DNA of 64,000 nucleotides from Anaerocolumna cellulosilytica (GTDB taxonomy: Bacteria; Bacillota; Clostridia; Lachnospirales; Lachnospiraceae), in assembly GCF_014218335.1 (NCBI RefSeq), contig NZ_AP023367.1:5270001-5334000 (forward strand). The letters are read 5' to 3'. The notes under the pieces are model-generated. The model searched no databases, was not told where the DNA came from, and saw only the letters and a program-made list of their open reading frames with translations. The position numbers and the translations under genes were made by a program. The first letter of the stretch is position 1. Every line of letters starts with the position of its first letter. Shown here in pieces: positions 35,370 through 45,539 of the stretch.

Positions 35370-36557
35370 TTATAAATACTTCTTTAAAGCTTCTGCTTTG
35401 TCAAGCCTTTCCCAAGGCAAGTCAAGCTCGTTACGTCCAAAATGTCCGTAAGCAGCAGTCTTTTTATAGATAGGGCGTCTTAAATCCAGCATTTTAATAA
35501 TTCCTGCCGGGCGTAAGTCAAAGTGTTCTCTGACTATTTCAATTAATTTATCATTAGCAAGCTTACCGGTATTAAATGTTTCAATCATAATGGAGGTAGG
35601 CTGAGCCACACCAATTGCATAGGAAAGCTGAATCTCACACTTGTCCGCTAAACCGGCCGCAACGATATTCTTAGCCACATAACGAGCTGCATAAGATGCT
35701 GAACGATCTACTTTTGTACAGTCTTTTCCGGAAAAAGCACCGCCGCCGTGACGAGCATATCCGCCGTAGGTATCAACGATAATTTTACGTCCGGTAAGAC
35801 CGCTGTCTCCATTCGGTCCACCGATGACAAAACGTCCGGTAGGATTAATAAAGAACTTTGTATTTTCATCAATTAAATCTTTCGGAAGAATTTCATCAAA
35901 CACATACTTCTTAATATCCTTATGTATCTGCTCCTGCGTAACGTCTGGACCATGTTGTGTGGATAATACCACTGCATTTAAGTGGATTGGTTTGCCGGCT
36001 TCATCGTATTCTACTGTTACCTGTGATTTGCCATCAGGACGCAGATATGGCAATACTCCCTCTTTTCTAACCTTCGTTAATTGTTTGGTTAACTTGTGTG
36101 CCAGATAGATTGGATATGGAAGATATTCTTCTGTTTCGTTGCTGGCAAAACCAAACATCATACCCTGGTCTCCTGCACCGATAGCTTCTAATTCATCCTC
36201 TGACATAGTATTTTCTCTGGCTTCCAAAGCCTTATTAACGCCCATTGCTATATCTGTGGACTGCTCATCAAGTGCTACAATAACACCGCAGGTATTGGCA
36301 TCAAAACCATAATCTGACCGGTCATAACCAATCTCTCTTATCGTCTCGCGTACAATTTTTTGGATATCTACATATCCGCTGGTTGTAATTTCACCCATTA
36401 CTAATACTAAACCGGTTGTAATAGAGGTCTCACAAGCTACACGGCTCATAGGGTCTTGCTCTAATAAAGCATCTAACACGGAGTCAGATACCTGATCACA
36501 GATTTTATCAGGATGTCCTTCTGTAACTGATTCTGATGTAAATAATAATTTGTTCAT
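35370..36557 (-). CDS. metK: S-adenosylmethionine synthetase
   Basis: 395 residues, full length. Makes SAM from methionine and ATP. Motifs: [20 protein letters not shown] at the N-terminus, [15 protein letters not shown], signature [12 protein letters not shown], and glycine-rich [28 protein letters not shown] precedes the ATG. The leader carries a SAM-I riboswitch followed by an intrinsic terminator, so high SAM should shut off transcription of the gene. Confidence 0.97.
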   Translation of the reverse strand: MNKLLFTSESVTEGHPDKICDQVSDSVLDALLEQDPMSRVACETSITTGLVLVMGEITTSGYVDIQKIVRETIREIGYDRSDYGFDANTCGVIVALDEQSTDIAMGVNKALEARENTMSEDELEAIGAGDQGMMFGFASNETEEYLPYPIYLAHKLTKQLTKVRKEGVLPYLRPDGKSQVTVEYDEAGKPIHLNAVVLSTQHGPDVTQEQIHKDIKKYVFDEILPKDLIDENTKFFINPTGRFVIGGPNGDSGLTGRKIIVDTYGGYARHGGGAFSGKDCTKVDRSASYAARYVAKNIVAAGLADKCEIQLSYAIGVAQPTSIMIETFNTGKLANDKLIEIVREHFDLRPAGIIKMLDLRRPIYKKTAAYGHFGRNELDLPWERLDKAEALKKYL

Positions 36558-36741
36558 GTAATCTCCTTCCTTAAAGACGGCAACAGCAGTTTATTCCTGC
36601 CAATTGCCATAGAAAGCGTCTATTTCTCTTTGAATATGCATGTATAAATCCGTCAGTCTATGAAGAGAACGATTCTGCAATGCAGCACCCCAATGTGATG
36701 TACACTCTCTCCGAGACACTTTTATTCCAAATTTTGGGGAA

Positions 36742-36768
36742 TAAAAAAAGCCCGGCTAAGACGGACTT
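36742..36768 (-). terminator. Expression-platform terminator of the SAM riboswitch
   Basis: AAGTCCG pairs perfectly with CGGGCTT (one G-U) around a 7-base loop, followed by seven T on the minus strand. It lies 20 bases 3' of the S-box aptamer and 185 bases before metK. Confidence 0.88.
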
Positions 36769-36788
36769 GATTAAAACAATATCAAATC

Positions 36789-36886
36789 CTCTTATTGTTC
36801 GATTACTCGCTCAGGTTGGCACCTTCCACTTTCGGGGGTTGCCGTGACTTCATAGAGCCTTTACTCTCCGTCACTCTGAATAAGAG
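36789..36886 (-). promoter_or_regulatory. SAM-I (S-box) riboswitch aptamer
   Basis: P1 is perfect: CTCTTATT (36886-36879) with AATAAGAG (36796-36789). Between them the S-box core is present in order: CAGAGTGACGGAGAG, GGCTCTATGAAGTCACGGCAACC, AAAGTGGAAGGTGCCAACCTGAGCGAG. The ATGAA, GGCAACC and AGGTGCCAA blocks are diagnostic. Controls metK by transcription attenuation with the terminator that follows. Confidence 0.96.
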
Positions 36887-37199
36887 AAATATGCTTTTCA
36901 ATTTTTGTGTTATGATTTGAGCATATACTGTTTTTAATACTTTGTCAAGGGTTTTTTGATAAATTGTAATATTTTGTAATAGTATTATAAAAACCTTATT
37001 ACATTCATCGTTTTTACATATGCTAATCAGCTTTTGATTGACAATACATGGCAATTTTCATATACTAATCTTAAGTTTTAAGCTGATTTTTGTCACTTTC
37101 TTTTTTACTTAACTCAATGAAGTTAATACTCCTACAAGGAAGTAAATCTCCACGGAGGGAGTAATGTATGCAGGATGCGGATAGGAGAGTATAAATACT
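36887..37199. other. Divergent intergenic region between metK leader and HD-GYP gene
   Basis: No full gene. Near the right end GGAGGGA is followed by a six-codon frame, ATG at 37164 to TAG at 37184, whose stop overlaps the TAGGAGAG ribosome site of the HD-GYP gene. No firm promoter boxes were recognised. Confidence 0.4.
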
Positions 37200-38282
37200 A
37201 TGAGAACAAGGCGAATATCAATAAGACAAGCTGCACCGGGGATGGTTGCCGCAGATGATGTCTATAACAGCAGTAACCAAATGGTTATCTCAAGAGGTAC
37301 TTTGTTAACAGATAAGATTATAACCAGACTTAAATTTTATTGTATCAGTGACTTAAATATTGTGATTCCTGATAAGAACAAACCACAGCCAACAGTCAAC
37401 CAAGCATCAAGCCAATCTCAGCGGCTGCGGGAAACCGTTGAATTCAAACAATTCAGTAATACCTTTAACGAATCGGTTCAAGACTTTAAGGGGGAATTAA
37501 CAAAGATATCTTCAGAGGATACAGAGATTAATGTAAATGGTTTATTAGAACAGACCAGTAAAATCCTATCAAACAGCAGAAATGGAATTCATGTATTTGA
37601 TATGCTTCATTGCATGAGAGAATATGATGACATTACTTATGTCCATTCCGTAAATGTATCTTTGTTATGTAATGTCTTCGGACAATGGTTAAAACTTCCT
37701 GAAAAAGACATCGAAGTGCTTACTTTAAGCGGTCTGCTTCATGATATTGGAAAACTCACTCTTCCCTCCCACATTATTAACAAACAAGAACGACTAACTC
37801 CTTCTGAATATGCAATCATAAAGACCCATACTCTTCAAGGTTTTAATGCCCTAAATAATAAAAACATTGACCCGAGAGTAAAACAGGTTACCTTAATGCA
37901 TCACGAACGCTGTGACGGAAGTGGTTATCCCAATGGTTTAAAAGGAAATGAAATAGATACTTTTGCCAGAATTGTTGGAATTGTTGATGTATATGATGCT
38001 ATGACTTCCGCAAGAGTATACCGACCGGCTTTAAGTCCCTTTGATGCCATCCGATTATTTGAAACAGAGGGCTTGCAAAAATATGATCCTCAATTTATTA
38101 TGATATTCCTAAATGAGATTGTACAGGCTTATGTTGGAAACCGTGTCCGCTTAAACAATAAATTAGAAGGCGAAATACGTATGATTAACAAACACGCCTT
38201 GTCAAGGCCGGTTATTCAACTAAGCACCGGCTTTTTAGATTTATCCCGAGAAAAGGATATATACATAGAAGCTGTTTTATAA
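37200..38282 (+). CDS. HD-GYP domain phosphodiesterase
   Basis: 360 residues; likely hydrolyses c-di-GMP in the cytoplasm. The N-terminal about 115 residues resemble the DUF3391-like segment often fused to HD-GYP (RRISIRQAAPGMVAADDVYNSSNQMVI). The catalytic domain (about 130-310) shows HSVNVSLL, H181-D182 in GLLHDIGKLTLP, KTHTLQGF, H234-H235 in MHHERCDGSGYPNG (GYP at 242-244), and DVYDAMTSARVYRP. All metal ligands appear present. AGGAGAG precedes the ATG. Functionally it connects with the c-di-GMP riboswitch at 10.8 kb. Monocistronic. Confidence 0.92.
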   Translation: MRTRRISIRQAAPGMVAADDVYNSSNQMVISRGTLLTDKIITRLKFYCISDLNIVIPDKNKPQPTVNQASSQSQRLRETVEFKQFSNTFNESVQDFKGELTKISSEDTEINVNGLLEQTSKILSNSRNGIHVFDMLHCMREYDDITYVHSVNVSLLCNVFGQWLKLPEKDIEVLTLSGLLHDIGKLTLPSHIINKQERLTPSEYAIIKTHTLQGFNALNNKNIDPRVKQVTLMHHERCDGSGYPNGLKGNEIDTFARIVGIVDVYDAMTSARVYRPALSPFDAIRLFETEGLQKYDPQFIMIFLNEIVQAYVGNRVRLNNKLEGEIRMINKHALSRPVIQLSTGFLDLSREKDIYIEAVL

Positions 38283-38365
38283 TTATTTTATAATTATGAA
38301 CAATCAATCGTATTAAAAATACAATTGATGAGGGATAACTATTAGGTTCCGGAATAAGAAAAATC

Positions 38366-38390
38366 AGGGTGTTGATTACTCAACACCCTT
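38366..38390. terminator. Bidirectional terminator between HD-GYP gene and murA
   Basis: AGGGTGTTGA pairs perfectly with TCAACACCCT around a 4-5-base loop. The minus strand continues GATTTTTC, giving murA a good terminator; the plus strand tail is weaker. Confidence 0.8.
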
Positions 38391-38395
38391 ACTTA

Positions 38396-39694
38396 TCAAC
38401 CAACTTTTAACTTAAATTTCTGTACTGCTTTTTCATCTTCAATATCAATTTTAGCCATCACAGCCCCAAGACATTGCATCTTGCTTTCAAAGTTCTCATA
38501 GCCTCTTTCAATATATTCTACCTGTTCAACAATCGTAAAGCCTTCTGCAACCAGACCCGCAATTACTAAAGCAGCTCCTGCTCTTAAATCCGGAGCACTC
38601 ACTATAGCACCGGTCAGACCCTTAACACCTACAATAATAGCAGTGTTACCTTCTACTTTTATATTGGCACCCATTCTTGCCAGTTCATCAACATAACGTA
38701 ATCTGTTTTCAAATACGGTTTCTGTTACTATACTTGTCCCTTCAGAGGTAACAAGAGTTGCAGAAATCTGTGGCTGCATATCTGTTGGAAAGCCAGGATA
38801 TGGCAGTGTTTTAACGTGTGTGTGGCCAAGAGTTCCATTAGCACTAACTCTTACTGCATCATCATATTCTTCTACAGTCGCACCGATTTCAATTAACTTA
38901 GCAGTAATTGCTTCTAAATGCTTGGGAATAACATTTTTTATTAAAACATTACCTTTTGTAGCTGCTGCTGCAAACATAAAAGTTCCAGCTTCTATCTGAT
39001 CTGGTATAATAGAGTATTCAGTTCCCTTTAAAGCCTCTACACCTTTGATACGGATTACATCTGTACCCGCACCTTTGATATTAGCACCCATACTGTTTAA
39101 AAAGTTAGCAACATCAACCACATGAGGTTCCTTCGCAGAATTTTCAATAATGGTGACTCCCTCTGCAAGAGTGGCTGCAAGCATAATGTTAATGGTTGCA
39201 CCTACACTGATACAGTCCATGTATATATGATTGCCCTTTAATTCCTTAGCTTCTGCCTTAATCATTCCATGCTCAATTTTAACAATTGCCCCTAATGCCT
39301 CAAAACCTTTTAGATGCTGATCTATTGGTCTGCTTCCAATATTACAGCCTCCAGGTAAAGCTACCTGAGCTCTTTTGAATTTGCCAAGCAAAGCTCCTAA
39401 TAAGTAGTAAGAAGCTCTGATTTTACGGATAAATTCGTAATCAATGCACATAGAATCTATCTTACTTCCATTAATTCTCACAGAATGTTTATCTACTCTT
39501 TCAACTTTAGCACCAATTTCTTCAATTGCTTGTAATAGGACATTAATATCCCCGATATCCGGCAGATTTTCTACCAAAACTGTATCATTTGTCATGATAG
39601 CCGCAGAAAGGATTCCAAGCGCCGCATTTTTCGCTCCGCTAATGGTAATTTCACCCTGCAAAGCATTGCCGCCTTTAATAATATACTGCTCCAT
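38396..39694 (-). CDS. murA: UDP-N-acetylglucosamine 1-carboxyvinyltransferase
   Basis: 432 residues; first committed step of peptidoglycan synthesis, adding enolpyruvate to UDP-GlcNAc. IIKGGNALQGEITISGAKNAALGI at the N-terminus, catalytic Cys117 in LPGGCNIGSRPIDQHL (the fosfomycin-reactive residue, present here), and DMQPQISATLVTSEGTS near residue 300. ATG 39694 selected because GAGGTG lies 6 bases upstream. Many Firmicutes have two MurA paralogues; which one this is cannot be told. Confidence 0.95.
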   Translation of the reverse strand: MEQYIIKGGNALQGEITISGAKNAALGILSAAIMTNDTVLVENLPDIGDINVLLQAIEEIGAKVERVDKHSVRINGSKIDSMCIDYEFIRKIRASYYLLGALLGKFKRAQVALPGGCNIGSRPIDQHLKGFEALGAIVKIEHGMIKAEAKELKGNHIYMDCISVGATINIMLAATLAEGVTIIENSAKEPHVVDVANFLNSMGANIKGAGTDVIRIKGVEALKGTEYSIIPDQIEAGTFMFAAAATKGNVLIKNVIPKHLEAITAKLIEIGATVEEYDDAVRVSANGTLGHTHVKTLPYPGFPTDMQPQISATLVTSEGTSIVTETVFENRLRYVDELARMGANIKVEGNTAIIVGVKGLTGAIVSAPDLRAGAALVIAGLVAEGFTIVEQVEYIERGYENFESKMQCLGAVMAKIDIEDEKAVQKFKLKVG

Positions 39695-39946
39695 TGCACA
39701 CCTCATAATTTTAGTCCGTTCATTTATGTAAATCCTGTTTTACACTTCTATTATTTGTAAAAACTGCTAGAACAACATGATTATACCATAAATCAACGGG
39801 TTGTAAAATATTTTTTAATAATAAATCTATTTGCTGTAAATTTTATAGCTAAAAAGTATTACTTCTAGTTATAGTATATTCCAGCATTCGAATTTCTTAC
39901 CTTGTATTTTTTTCTTCTTTTGTTTTTAAAAATGTTTATGTAAAAA

Positions 39947-40447
39947 TCACCGGCATTGGATGGCTGAAGCAATTTTTTCCATAAGCTCTTCCTGGTCTAA
40001 GTTTTCACCATCTATTATAATATGGGCATACTCTTCATAAAGAGGACAACGCTCATTATAGAGGGATTTTAAAGTTTGTCCATCCTGAAATACAACACCT
40101 CTTTGTTTAATGTTACCCAGCCGGTTTTTAATCGTTTCGTATTTTAACTTTATATAGACTATAATACCTGTATCACGAAATTTTTCCATTGCATCTAAAC
40201 AGTAGATAATACTTCCGCCTGTAGCAATTACCGTACTTTCTGTTTGTATGTCCCGGTTAACCTGATTTTCAATTGCAAGAAAACCTTCCAGACCTTTTTC
40301 TTCTATGATGTCTTTTAATAATGCTTGTTCCTGCTCTTGTATCACCAAATCCGAGTCCAGGAACTTATAGCCCAGAACTTTTGCAAGAATAATACCTATT
40401 GTACTTTTTCCAGCAGATGGCATTCCAATCAGCACTATGTTTTTCAT
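39947..40447 (-). CDS. aroK: Shikimate kinase
   Basis: 166 residues. Walker A GMPSAGKST (8-16), DSDLVIQEQE with the shikimate-binding DxD-like Asp, EGFLAIENQV (E-x-x-x-R variant, Arg replaced), ATGGSIIYC (the GG motif), and lid GNIKQRGVVF. Phosphorylates shikimate in aromatic amino-acid synthesis; some substitutions in the FRxxE region make a divergent member. ATG 40447 at correct spacing from AAAGGA; ATGs upstream are too close to it. No other aro gene adjoins. Confidence 0.8.
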   Translation of the reverse strand: MKNIVLIGMPSAGKSTIGIILAKVLGYKFLDSDLVIQEQEQALLKDIIEEKGLEGFLAIENQVNRDIQTESTVIATGGSIIYCLDAMEKFRDTGIIVYIKLKYETIKNRLGNIKQRGVVFQDGQTLKSLYNERCPLYEEYAHIIIDGENLDQEELMEKIASAIQCR

Positions 40448-40641
40448 GTACAGCATGTCCTTTCGCACATAATGAACAGATTATATCATTTTTCTGTCCT
40501 CTCGCCAAGTACTTTTTACTTTTTCCTATATATGTTGAATTTAGTTTTTACTTTCCAGAACACCAAAATATTTATATTATATAGTGTTTTATGACTCAAA
40601 TACGCAAAAGCTAAATTTGTCTTCTCCTATATAAAACTAAT

Positions 40642-41232
40642 TTAAGATTTTCTTGTGGCGCTTTTCCCTGATTTTTTCTTTACACTATAACCAAAGTTGC
40701 CAAGGATATCTGAAAGCCCATAATACTCTCCATGGGAATATACAATAGGCTTCGCTTTGCTTAACTCAAATTTTCCTTTTTCGTTCATATATGCTTTATC
40801 AGCATGTACACCTAAAACCTCAGCAATGAACATATCATGGGAGCCTAATTTTAGTATTTGGCTAACTCTGCACTCAATATTCACTGGTGACTCTTTAATA
40901 AGAGGGGCTGATACAAAATCTGCCGGCATGGGTGTCAGGTTCATATCTTTAAATTTATCCACTTGCCTGCCGGATCTGACTCCACAGTAGTCCACCGCAC
41001 GAGTTAACGCCTCTGTTGATAAATTAATGACGAATTCTTTTGTTTCTTCAATAATTTCGTAGGACAAGCGGGAAGGTCTTAAGGATATATAAACCATGGC
41101 CGGATTGGTACAGATTGTTCCTGTCCAAGCTACTGTTACGATATTATTCTTTCCTTCCTTACTCTGGCAGCTGATTAAAACAGCCGGCAGAGGATATAGC
41201 ATGTTACCCGGTTTCCACAATTCCTTATCCAT
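40642..41232 (-). CDS. Flavin reductase-like domain protein (FMN-binding split barrel)
   Basis: 196 residues. PGNMLYPLPAVLISCQSKEGKNNIVTVAWTGTICTNPAMVYISLRPSRLSYEII is the typical flavoredoxin/flavin reductase N-terminus; FVINLSTE, DYCGVRSGRQVDKFK and HDMFIAEVLGVHADKAYMNEKGKFELSKAKPIVYSHGEYYGL follow. Likely an FMN-dependent electron carrier or reductase in anaerobic metabolism. TGGAGT precedes the ATG. Monocistronic. Confidence 0.85.
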   Translation of the reverse strand: MDKELWKPGNMLYPLPAVLISCQSKEGKNNIVTVAWTGTICTNPAMVYISLRPSRLSYEIIEETKEFVINLSTEALTRAVDYCGVRSGRQVDKFKDMNLTPMPADFVSAPLIKESPVNIECRVSQILKLGSHDMFIAEVLGVHADKAYMNEKGKFELSKAKPIVYSHGEYYGLSDILGNFGYSVKKKSGKSATRKS

Positions 41233-41376
41233 GAAATCTACTCCAATCCATATAGGTCTAAATATTACTACCCTTTTTTAGAATTATATTATATAATGTA
41301 TGTATTATAAAAACTAATCAGAAGTCAGGTTTAAATACCTGGTTTACCACAGATAGCAAACCTTGAGGTGATACGA

Positions 41377-41715
41377 ATGAATAATTTAATAAACATCGAA
41401 TCTGTATCGGAAGAGGTCCAAAATAAAGTAAGACAGACTTTAAAATTCCGTACGGGAAAATTTGTATGGCGTGTTAAATTCACCGCGCCGCTTAACCCTG
41501 CAACAGTTAATAACAGGAACCTGTATGTGACCACCTTAGCCCAGATACCTTTAAAAACCCATATCCGCTACGATTCCATTAATAATTATATTGAAATTGA
41601 GCCCCTGGAACCCTATGCGGAAAAAGAATCTTACATACTTGTCATTACACAAAAGGTTAAATCCCGGGGCGGCAAAAACCTCAAAAAAGAAGTACAGCTG
41701 CAATTTAGCCTTTAA
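41377..41715 (+). CDS. Small Ig-like (SbsA/Big_5-type) domain protein
   Basis: 112 residues: a single all-beta Ig-like domain, FVWRVKFTAPLNPATVNNRNLYVTTLAQIPLKTHIRYDSINNYIEIEPLEPYAEKESYILVITQKVKSRGGKNLKKEVQLQF, very like the SbsA Ig-like repeats of surface proteins. No signal peptide is visible, so it would be intracellular or exported by another route. ATG 41377 has GAGGTG 6 bases upstream. Its last 4 bases overlap the convergent pyrophosphatase gene. Confidence 0.75.
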   Translation: MNNLINIESVSEEVQNKVRQTLKFRTGKFVWRVKFTAPLNPATVNNRNLYVTTLAQIPLKTHIRYDSINNYIEIEPLEPYAEKESYILVITQKVKSRGGKNLKKEVQLQFSL

Positions 41716-43361
41716 TTATTATCCTGTACCAGGGTCTGCATCAGTGCAGGGATAATCTGCTTTTTCCTTGATACAACACCACTAAGATATACCTCATCGG
41801 TGTCTTTACCCAGACTGAAAGCATTTAATAATAATTCTCTTGCCCCATTACCCTGGTACAAAAGTTCTGTAGAGCTGTCCATAATATTCGTAAGCATGAA
41901 AAACAACATGGCTACGCCATGGTCATGGTATGCTTTCTGCATATATGGAACCAGCTTTTCTTTTATTGCCTCCAATTCATCCTGGGTCATGGAGTTAATT
42001 TGTCCAACTCCAAAGGTTACATCCCCGGCTATAAACTTTTTAAAATCCTGATAGAAAATTTCTTCCGGAGACTTTGACGTTAAATTACTTCCTGCCGCAA
42101 ACATTTCCTTTGCGTACTGCTCCACTTCAATACCTGCAATATTGGCCAGAGCCTCAGCAGAAGCCCTGTCAATTTCGGTGCAGGTTGGTGAACGATACAC
42201 TAAAGTATCCGATAGTATTGCCGAACACAAAAGACCTGCAATAGGTGGCTCAACTTCTATTCCATTTTCCAAATACATCTGATAGATTATAGTTGCCGTA
42301 CAACCCAAAGGCTGATTTCGAAAAAATACCGGATTCATTGTTTCTAAGCTTCCAAGTCTATGATGGTCAATGATTTCAAGGATTTCTGCATCCTCTAAGC
42401 CGTCTACTGCCTGGGATTTTTCGTTATGATCTACTAAAATCATCTGTTTTCTCTTTGCTCCCAGTAAGTTTCTGCGGGATATCATACCACAATAATAGCC
42501 GTCCTTCGTTAAAATAGGGAAATCCCTATGTCTTTTTTTTGCCATGATTCCCCTGATATCTTCAATAAAGTCGTCGTTGGTAAAATATAAAAGCTCCTGG
42601 TCTGTCATAAAGTAACGGATTGGTATGCTCTGGTTAATTAATCTGGTAGCTGTAAATGTATCATAGGGAGTCTTTATAATTTTACAGTTATTATTTTGAG
42701 CTAACTTGGTAATTGTCTTAGATACATTCGCGCCATCACATACAACAATACAACTTGCATTCATCTCAATGGCACACAACTGGGATTCGTATCTGTTTCC
42801 AAGGATTACTATATCTCCTTGTTCAATATAATTCTCCATAAGATCAGGATTTGCCGCCGCAATTAAAACCTTCCCCTCTGCAAATACATCCTCTTCATTC
42901 CCGACAACAAGTTCACCCTCTAAGGTCTCCACAATATTAATACATGGTGTCTGCGCCTTTGTTAATATACGGTTATCGTATACATCCATATAGGATTTCG
43001 CAATATCTCCGACCGTAATAAGACCTTCTAGATGGTTTTTGTTATCCACAATCGGAAGGGTTACCACATTATTTTCTTTCATATATGCCCAGGCAATCTT
43101 TAAGGAAATTCCTTGGTTGACTCCTTTTGTGCGGCGTATTTCGATATCCCTAACCTGTGTTCGTACATCTGATAAGTAACTTGGAGTTTTCACTCCAAAA
43201 CGTTCTAAAACAAATTTAGTTTCAGAATTGATCTGGCCTGCTCTTTTTGCTTTATATTCTCCACCCGTTATCTTTTGCTTTAATCTAGCATAGGCAATAG
43301 CAGAGCAGATAGAATCTGTGTCTGGATTAACATGTCCTATTACATAAATTTCGTTGTTCAT
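41712..43361 (-). CDS. ppaC: Manganese-dependent inorganic pyrophosphatase, family II, with CBS-DRTGG insert
   Basis: 549 residues. Splits pyrophosphate; family II DHH enzyme. GHVNPDTDSICSAIAYARLK (H10, D14, D16 metal ligands), then a regulatory insert of a CBS domain (about 72-120), a DRTGG domain (about 125-240) and a second CBS (about 250-305), then the DHH core continuing LVDHNEKSQAV and IIDHHRLGSLETMNP, with DHHA2 from about 430. CBS-PPases of clostridia are adenine-nucleotide regulated. GAGGTG precedes the ATG. Confidence 0.93.
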   Translation of the reverse strand: MNNEIYVIGHVNPDTDSICSAIAYARLKQKITGGEYKAKRAGQINSETKFVLERFGVKTPSYLSDVRTQVRDIEIRRTKGVNQGISLKIAWAYMKENNVVTLPIVDNKNHLEGLITVGDIAKSYMDVYDNRILTKAQTPCINIVETLEGELVVGNEEDVFAEGKVLIAAANPDLMENYIEQGDIVILGNRYESQLCAIEMNASCIVVCDGANVSKTITKLAQNNNCKIIKTPYDTFTATRLINQSIPIRYFMTDQELLYFTNDDFIEDIRGIMAKKRHRDFPILTKDGYYCGMISRRNLLGAKRKQMILVDHNEKSQAVDGLEDAEILEIIDHHRLGSLETMNPVFFRNQPLGCTATIIYQMYLENGIEVEPPIAGLLCSAILSDTLVYRSPTCTEIDRASAEALANIAGIEVEQYAKEMFAAGSNLTSKSPEEIFYQDFKKFIAGDVTFGVGQINSMTQDELEAIKEKLVPYMQKAYHDHGVAMLFFMLTNIMDSSTELLYQGNGARELLLNAFSLGKDTDEVYLSGVVSRKKQIIPALMQTLVQDNN

Positions 43362-43571
43362 TATTACACCTCATAGAGGCCTATTATATGCCGTCTTCCT
43401 TAAGAAACCGGCTAATATACCTCCTGCCACTCTGACTTATATTGAAGGAAGTTTCCTGTGGCACCCTTTCTTCGTTATTTTCCTTCAATCTTCGGGTCAA
43501 ATACATAATTAATCTTTGTTAATTAATGTTTATTGCTTTTGCTGTGTTTTCACTCTACTTCACAGTAAATT

Positions 43572-45539
43572 CTACCTGCCAGCAAAATCTTCCTCTATAA
43601 TATATAATAAGTCTTCGGAATCAAGGCTTCTGTTGCCTAGTATCTCAGACAGCATTTGTCTATAACGATTATCTGCTGACTGTATTATCTCCTTGGCAAA
43701 TTCTATAACTGCCCCAAGACGCTCCTCAGGCTTTAAATCAGCCATTCTTAATTTTACTTTTTCAAAAAAAGCCTCTTCCACACTTTCGGTAAACAAATAA
43801 TCCTTTCCATTTATATAGGCAACTGCAAAACCAGTCAAATCCCTGTCGGAATATTCCGGAAGATGGATACTGTTTTTAAAATATTCTGCCAGATGTTTAT
43901 CCCCATTTAAAAAGGATTGAAACGCCTCCTCTTTATCCTCCAAAATAACAAGAATATTTTCTTTCATTTCCGATAATAAATCAAGTAATTTTTTTTTACC
44001 TGTCGAGTCCAGGCTACCAGCCTCTTCAATCACTAAAGACCCATTATATAGCTTATTCTTTTTTGACAGTATATCCAAGGCATTAAACCTATCACCGCTT
44101 ATTATTGCTATTTTGTTGCTTTTAATCCAATTGAGGCAATGAAGACCTTTGCATATCTTTTTTGCAAGCGTTGTCTTCCCTGTTTTTTCACCGCCAGTTA
44201 TAAACATATGGTTAATGGTAGTATAATCGGACAGAATGGTTTCTAAGCAGTTTTTTATCTGCTCTCTAGTATAATCCCAGCGATAAAAATATCCTAGTTC
44301 TTTTTCCGTTTCATAGCCTGCTTCTGAAAAAACACTGTAAATAGTATTCTTAGCGGCTGGATAGACTACTTCTGATTGAGCATCAATCCATTCTTTTTTT
44401 GTCTGCTCATAATTCTGCGTATTATTATCCTCCGGGTTTTTAACACCTGTCATGGGATTTAAGTCATTAAAAGGTTCTTCTTCCGGCTGTATAGACGTAT
44501 CTTCTACCTGTACTTCCTGATTTTCAGCTTTTATGTCGTCTGTCGCTTCTTCATACTGGCTATAGACCTGGGCATTGGATTCTTCCTGAGGAATTACTGT
44601 ATTCTCCTCCGGTTGGTAGTAAGAATCTTCTTCGGACTGCACTCTTAGTTCTTCTTTAGACTCTGAGACTAAAGATTCCTCTGTCCTTTCATCCTCTGTC
44701 CATTGTACTTGTTGTTCCCCTGAAGACCATACATCTGTCAACAGCTGCCATTCCTCTCCAGTATACTCTCCCTTCCATTCCTGTACATCTGCTTCAGTGT
44801 AAGTCTCCTCCTGTTTTAAGATTGCAGTGGCTGCCGCTGCTGTCTCCTCCCTAGCTAAAAACTGGTCTATTTGACTGCGAATGGAACTATAATCTTTGGT
44901 TTTATCAAGCCCCAGCCGCATTTCTGCTTCTTTTTTCTCTTTCGCTTTTAACATGTGAACCGGATTAATTTCCCCTACATAGTATGCCTTTAATAATCTG
45001 GCTTTTTCTACATAGATACCATCACCAAACCACAATATAATGTCACTGCATTCTCTGACGCACTTATCCTTTAATCCTGCTTTATGATATAACTTTGCAA
45101 GCTCATACGCCCACATTTCAATATATTCATGCTCTTTTAACTTTTCCAGAGAGGATATTAATATCTCATAAGGCTCTTTGTTTAACTTGTCAATGCAGTA
45201 GCGGAATACAAAACGATAAGAATCCTGAGGTGCTATTTTTATGTACTTTTCTAAGTACTCCTCGGCCTCTCTGGCATTTCTACGTTTAATCGAAGTCTCT
45301 ACCAGCTGGTATAATACTCTTCTGGTTTTCGTTTTTGAATATATTTTTAAAAGAACTTCCACTGCTTCCCCGTAACGCTCATTCTGGGAGTAGACATCAG
45401 CGATAATACTTAAATCCGTCAGGGTTTTTATTCTGCTTATATCCATGGTATCCAGTACCTTAGCTGCCTTTACATACTGGTTTTGCTCCATTAAACGCCT
45501 GATTTCTTCTATTTTAACTATATTCTCGTAACGTTCCAT
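43572..45539 (-). CDS. TPR-repeat protein with C-terminal AAA-type P-loop domain
   Basis: 655 residues; no named family. The N-terminal about 220 residues are TPR-like helical repeats (QYVKAAKVLDTMD, RYGEAVEVLLKIYSKT, REAEEYLEKYIKIAP). A Glu/Gln-rich low-complexity linker (about 235-385) follows. The C-terminal about 230 residues have P-loop GGEKTGKTTLAK and a Walker B-like NGSLVIEEAGSLD, and look like the CbxX/AAA-ATPase module. No transmembrane segment. Lies downstream of the cNMP-domain gene, same strand, with a terminator between. Probably a cytoplasmic scaffold/ATPase. Confidence 0.65.
   Translation of the reverse strand: MERYENIVKIEEIRRLMEQNQYVKAAKVLDTMDISRIKTLTDLSIIADVYSQNERYGEAVEVLLKIYSKTKTRRVLYQLVETSIKRRNAREAEEYLEKYIKIAPQDSYRFVFRYCIDKLNKEPYEILISSLEKLKEHEYIEMWAYELAKLYHKAGLKDKCVRECSDIILWFGDGIYVEKARLLKAYYVGEINPVHMLKAKEKKEAEMRLGLDKTKDYSSIRSQIDQFLAREETAAAATAILKQEETYTEADVQEWKGEYTGEEWQLLTDVWSSGEQQVQWTEDERTEESLVSESKEELRVQSEEDSYYQPEENTVIPQEESNAQVYSQYEEATDDIKAENQEVQVEDTSIQPEEEPFNDLNPMTGVKNPEDNNTQNYEQTKKEWIDAQSEVVYPAAKNTIYSVFSEAGYETEKELGYFYRWDYTREQIKNCLETILSDYTTINHMFITGGEKTGKTTLAKKICKGLHCLNWIKSNKIAIISGDRFNALDILSKKNKLYNGSLVIEEAGSLDSTGKKKLLDLLSEMKENILVILEDKEEAFQSFLNGDKHLAEYFKNSIHLPEYSDRDLTGFAVAYINGKDYLFTESVEEAFFEKVKLRMADLKPEERLGAVIEFAKEIIQSADNRYRQMLSEILGNRSLDSEDLLYIIEEDFAGR

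Noticed and set aside
36803-37054. Minus-strand 83-codon frame upstream of metK
   Set aside because: It overlaps the SAM riboswitch aptamer and has no ribosome binding site.
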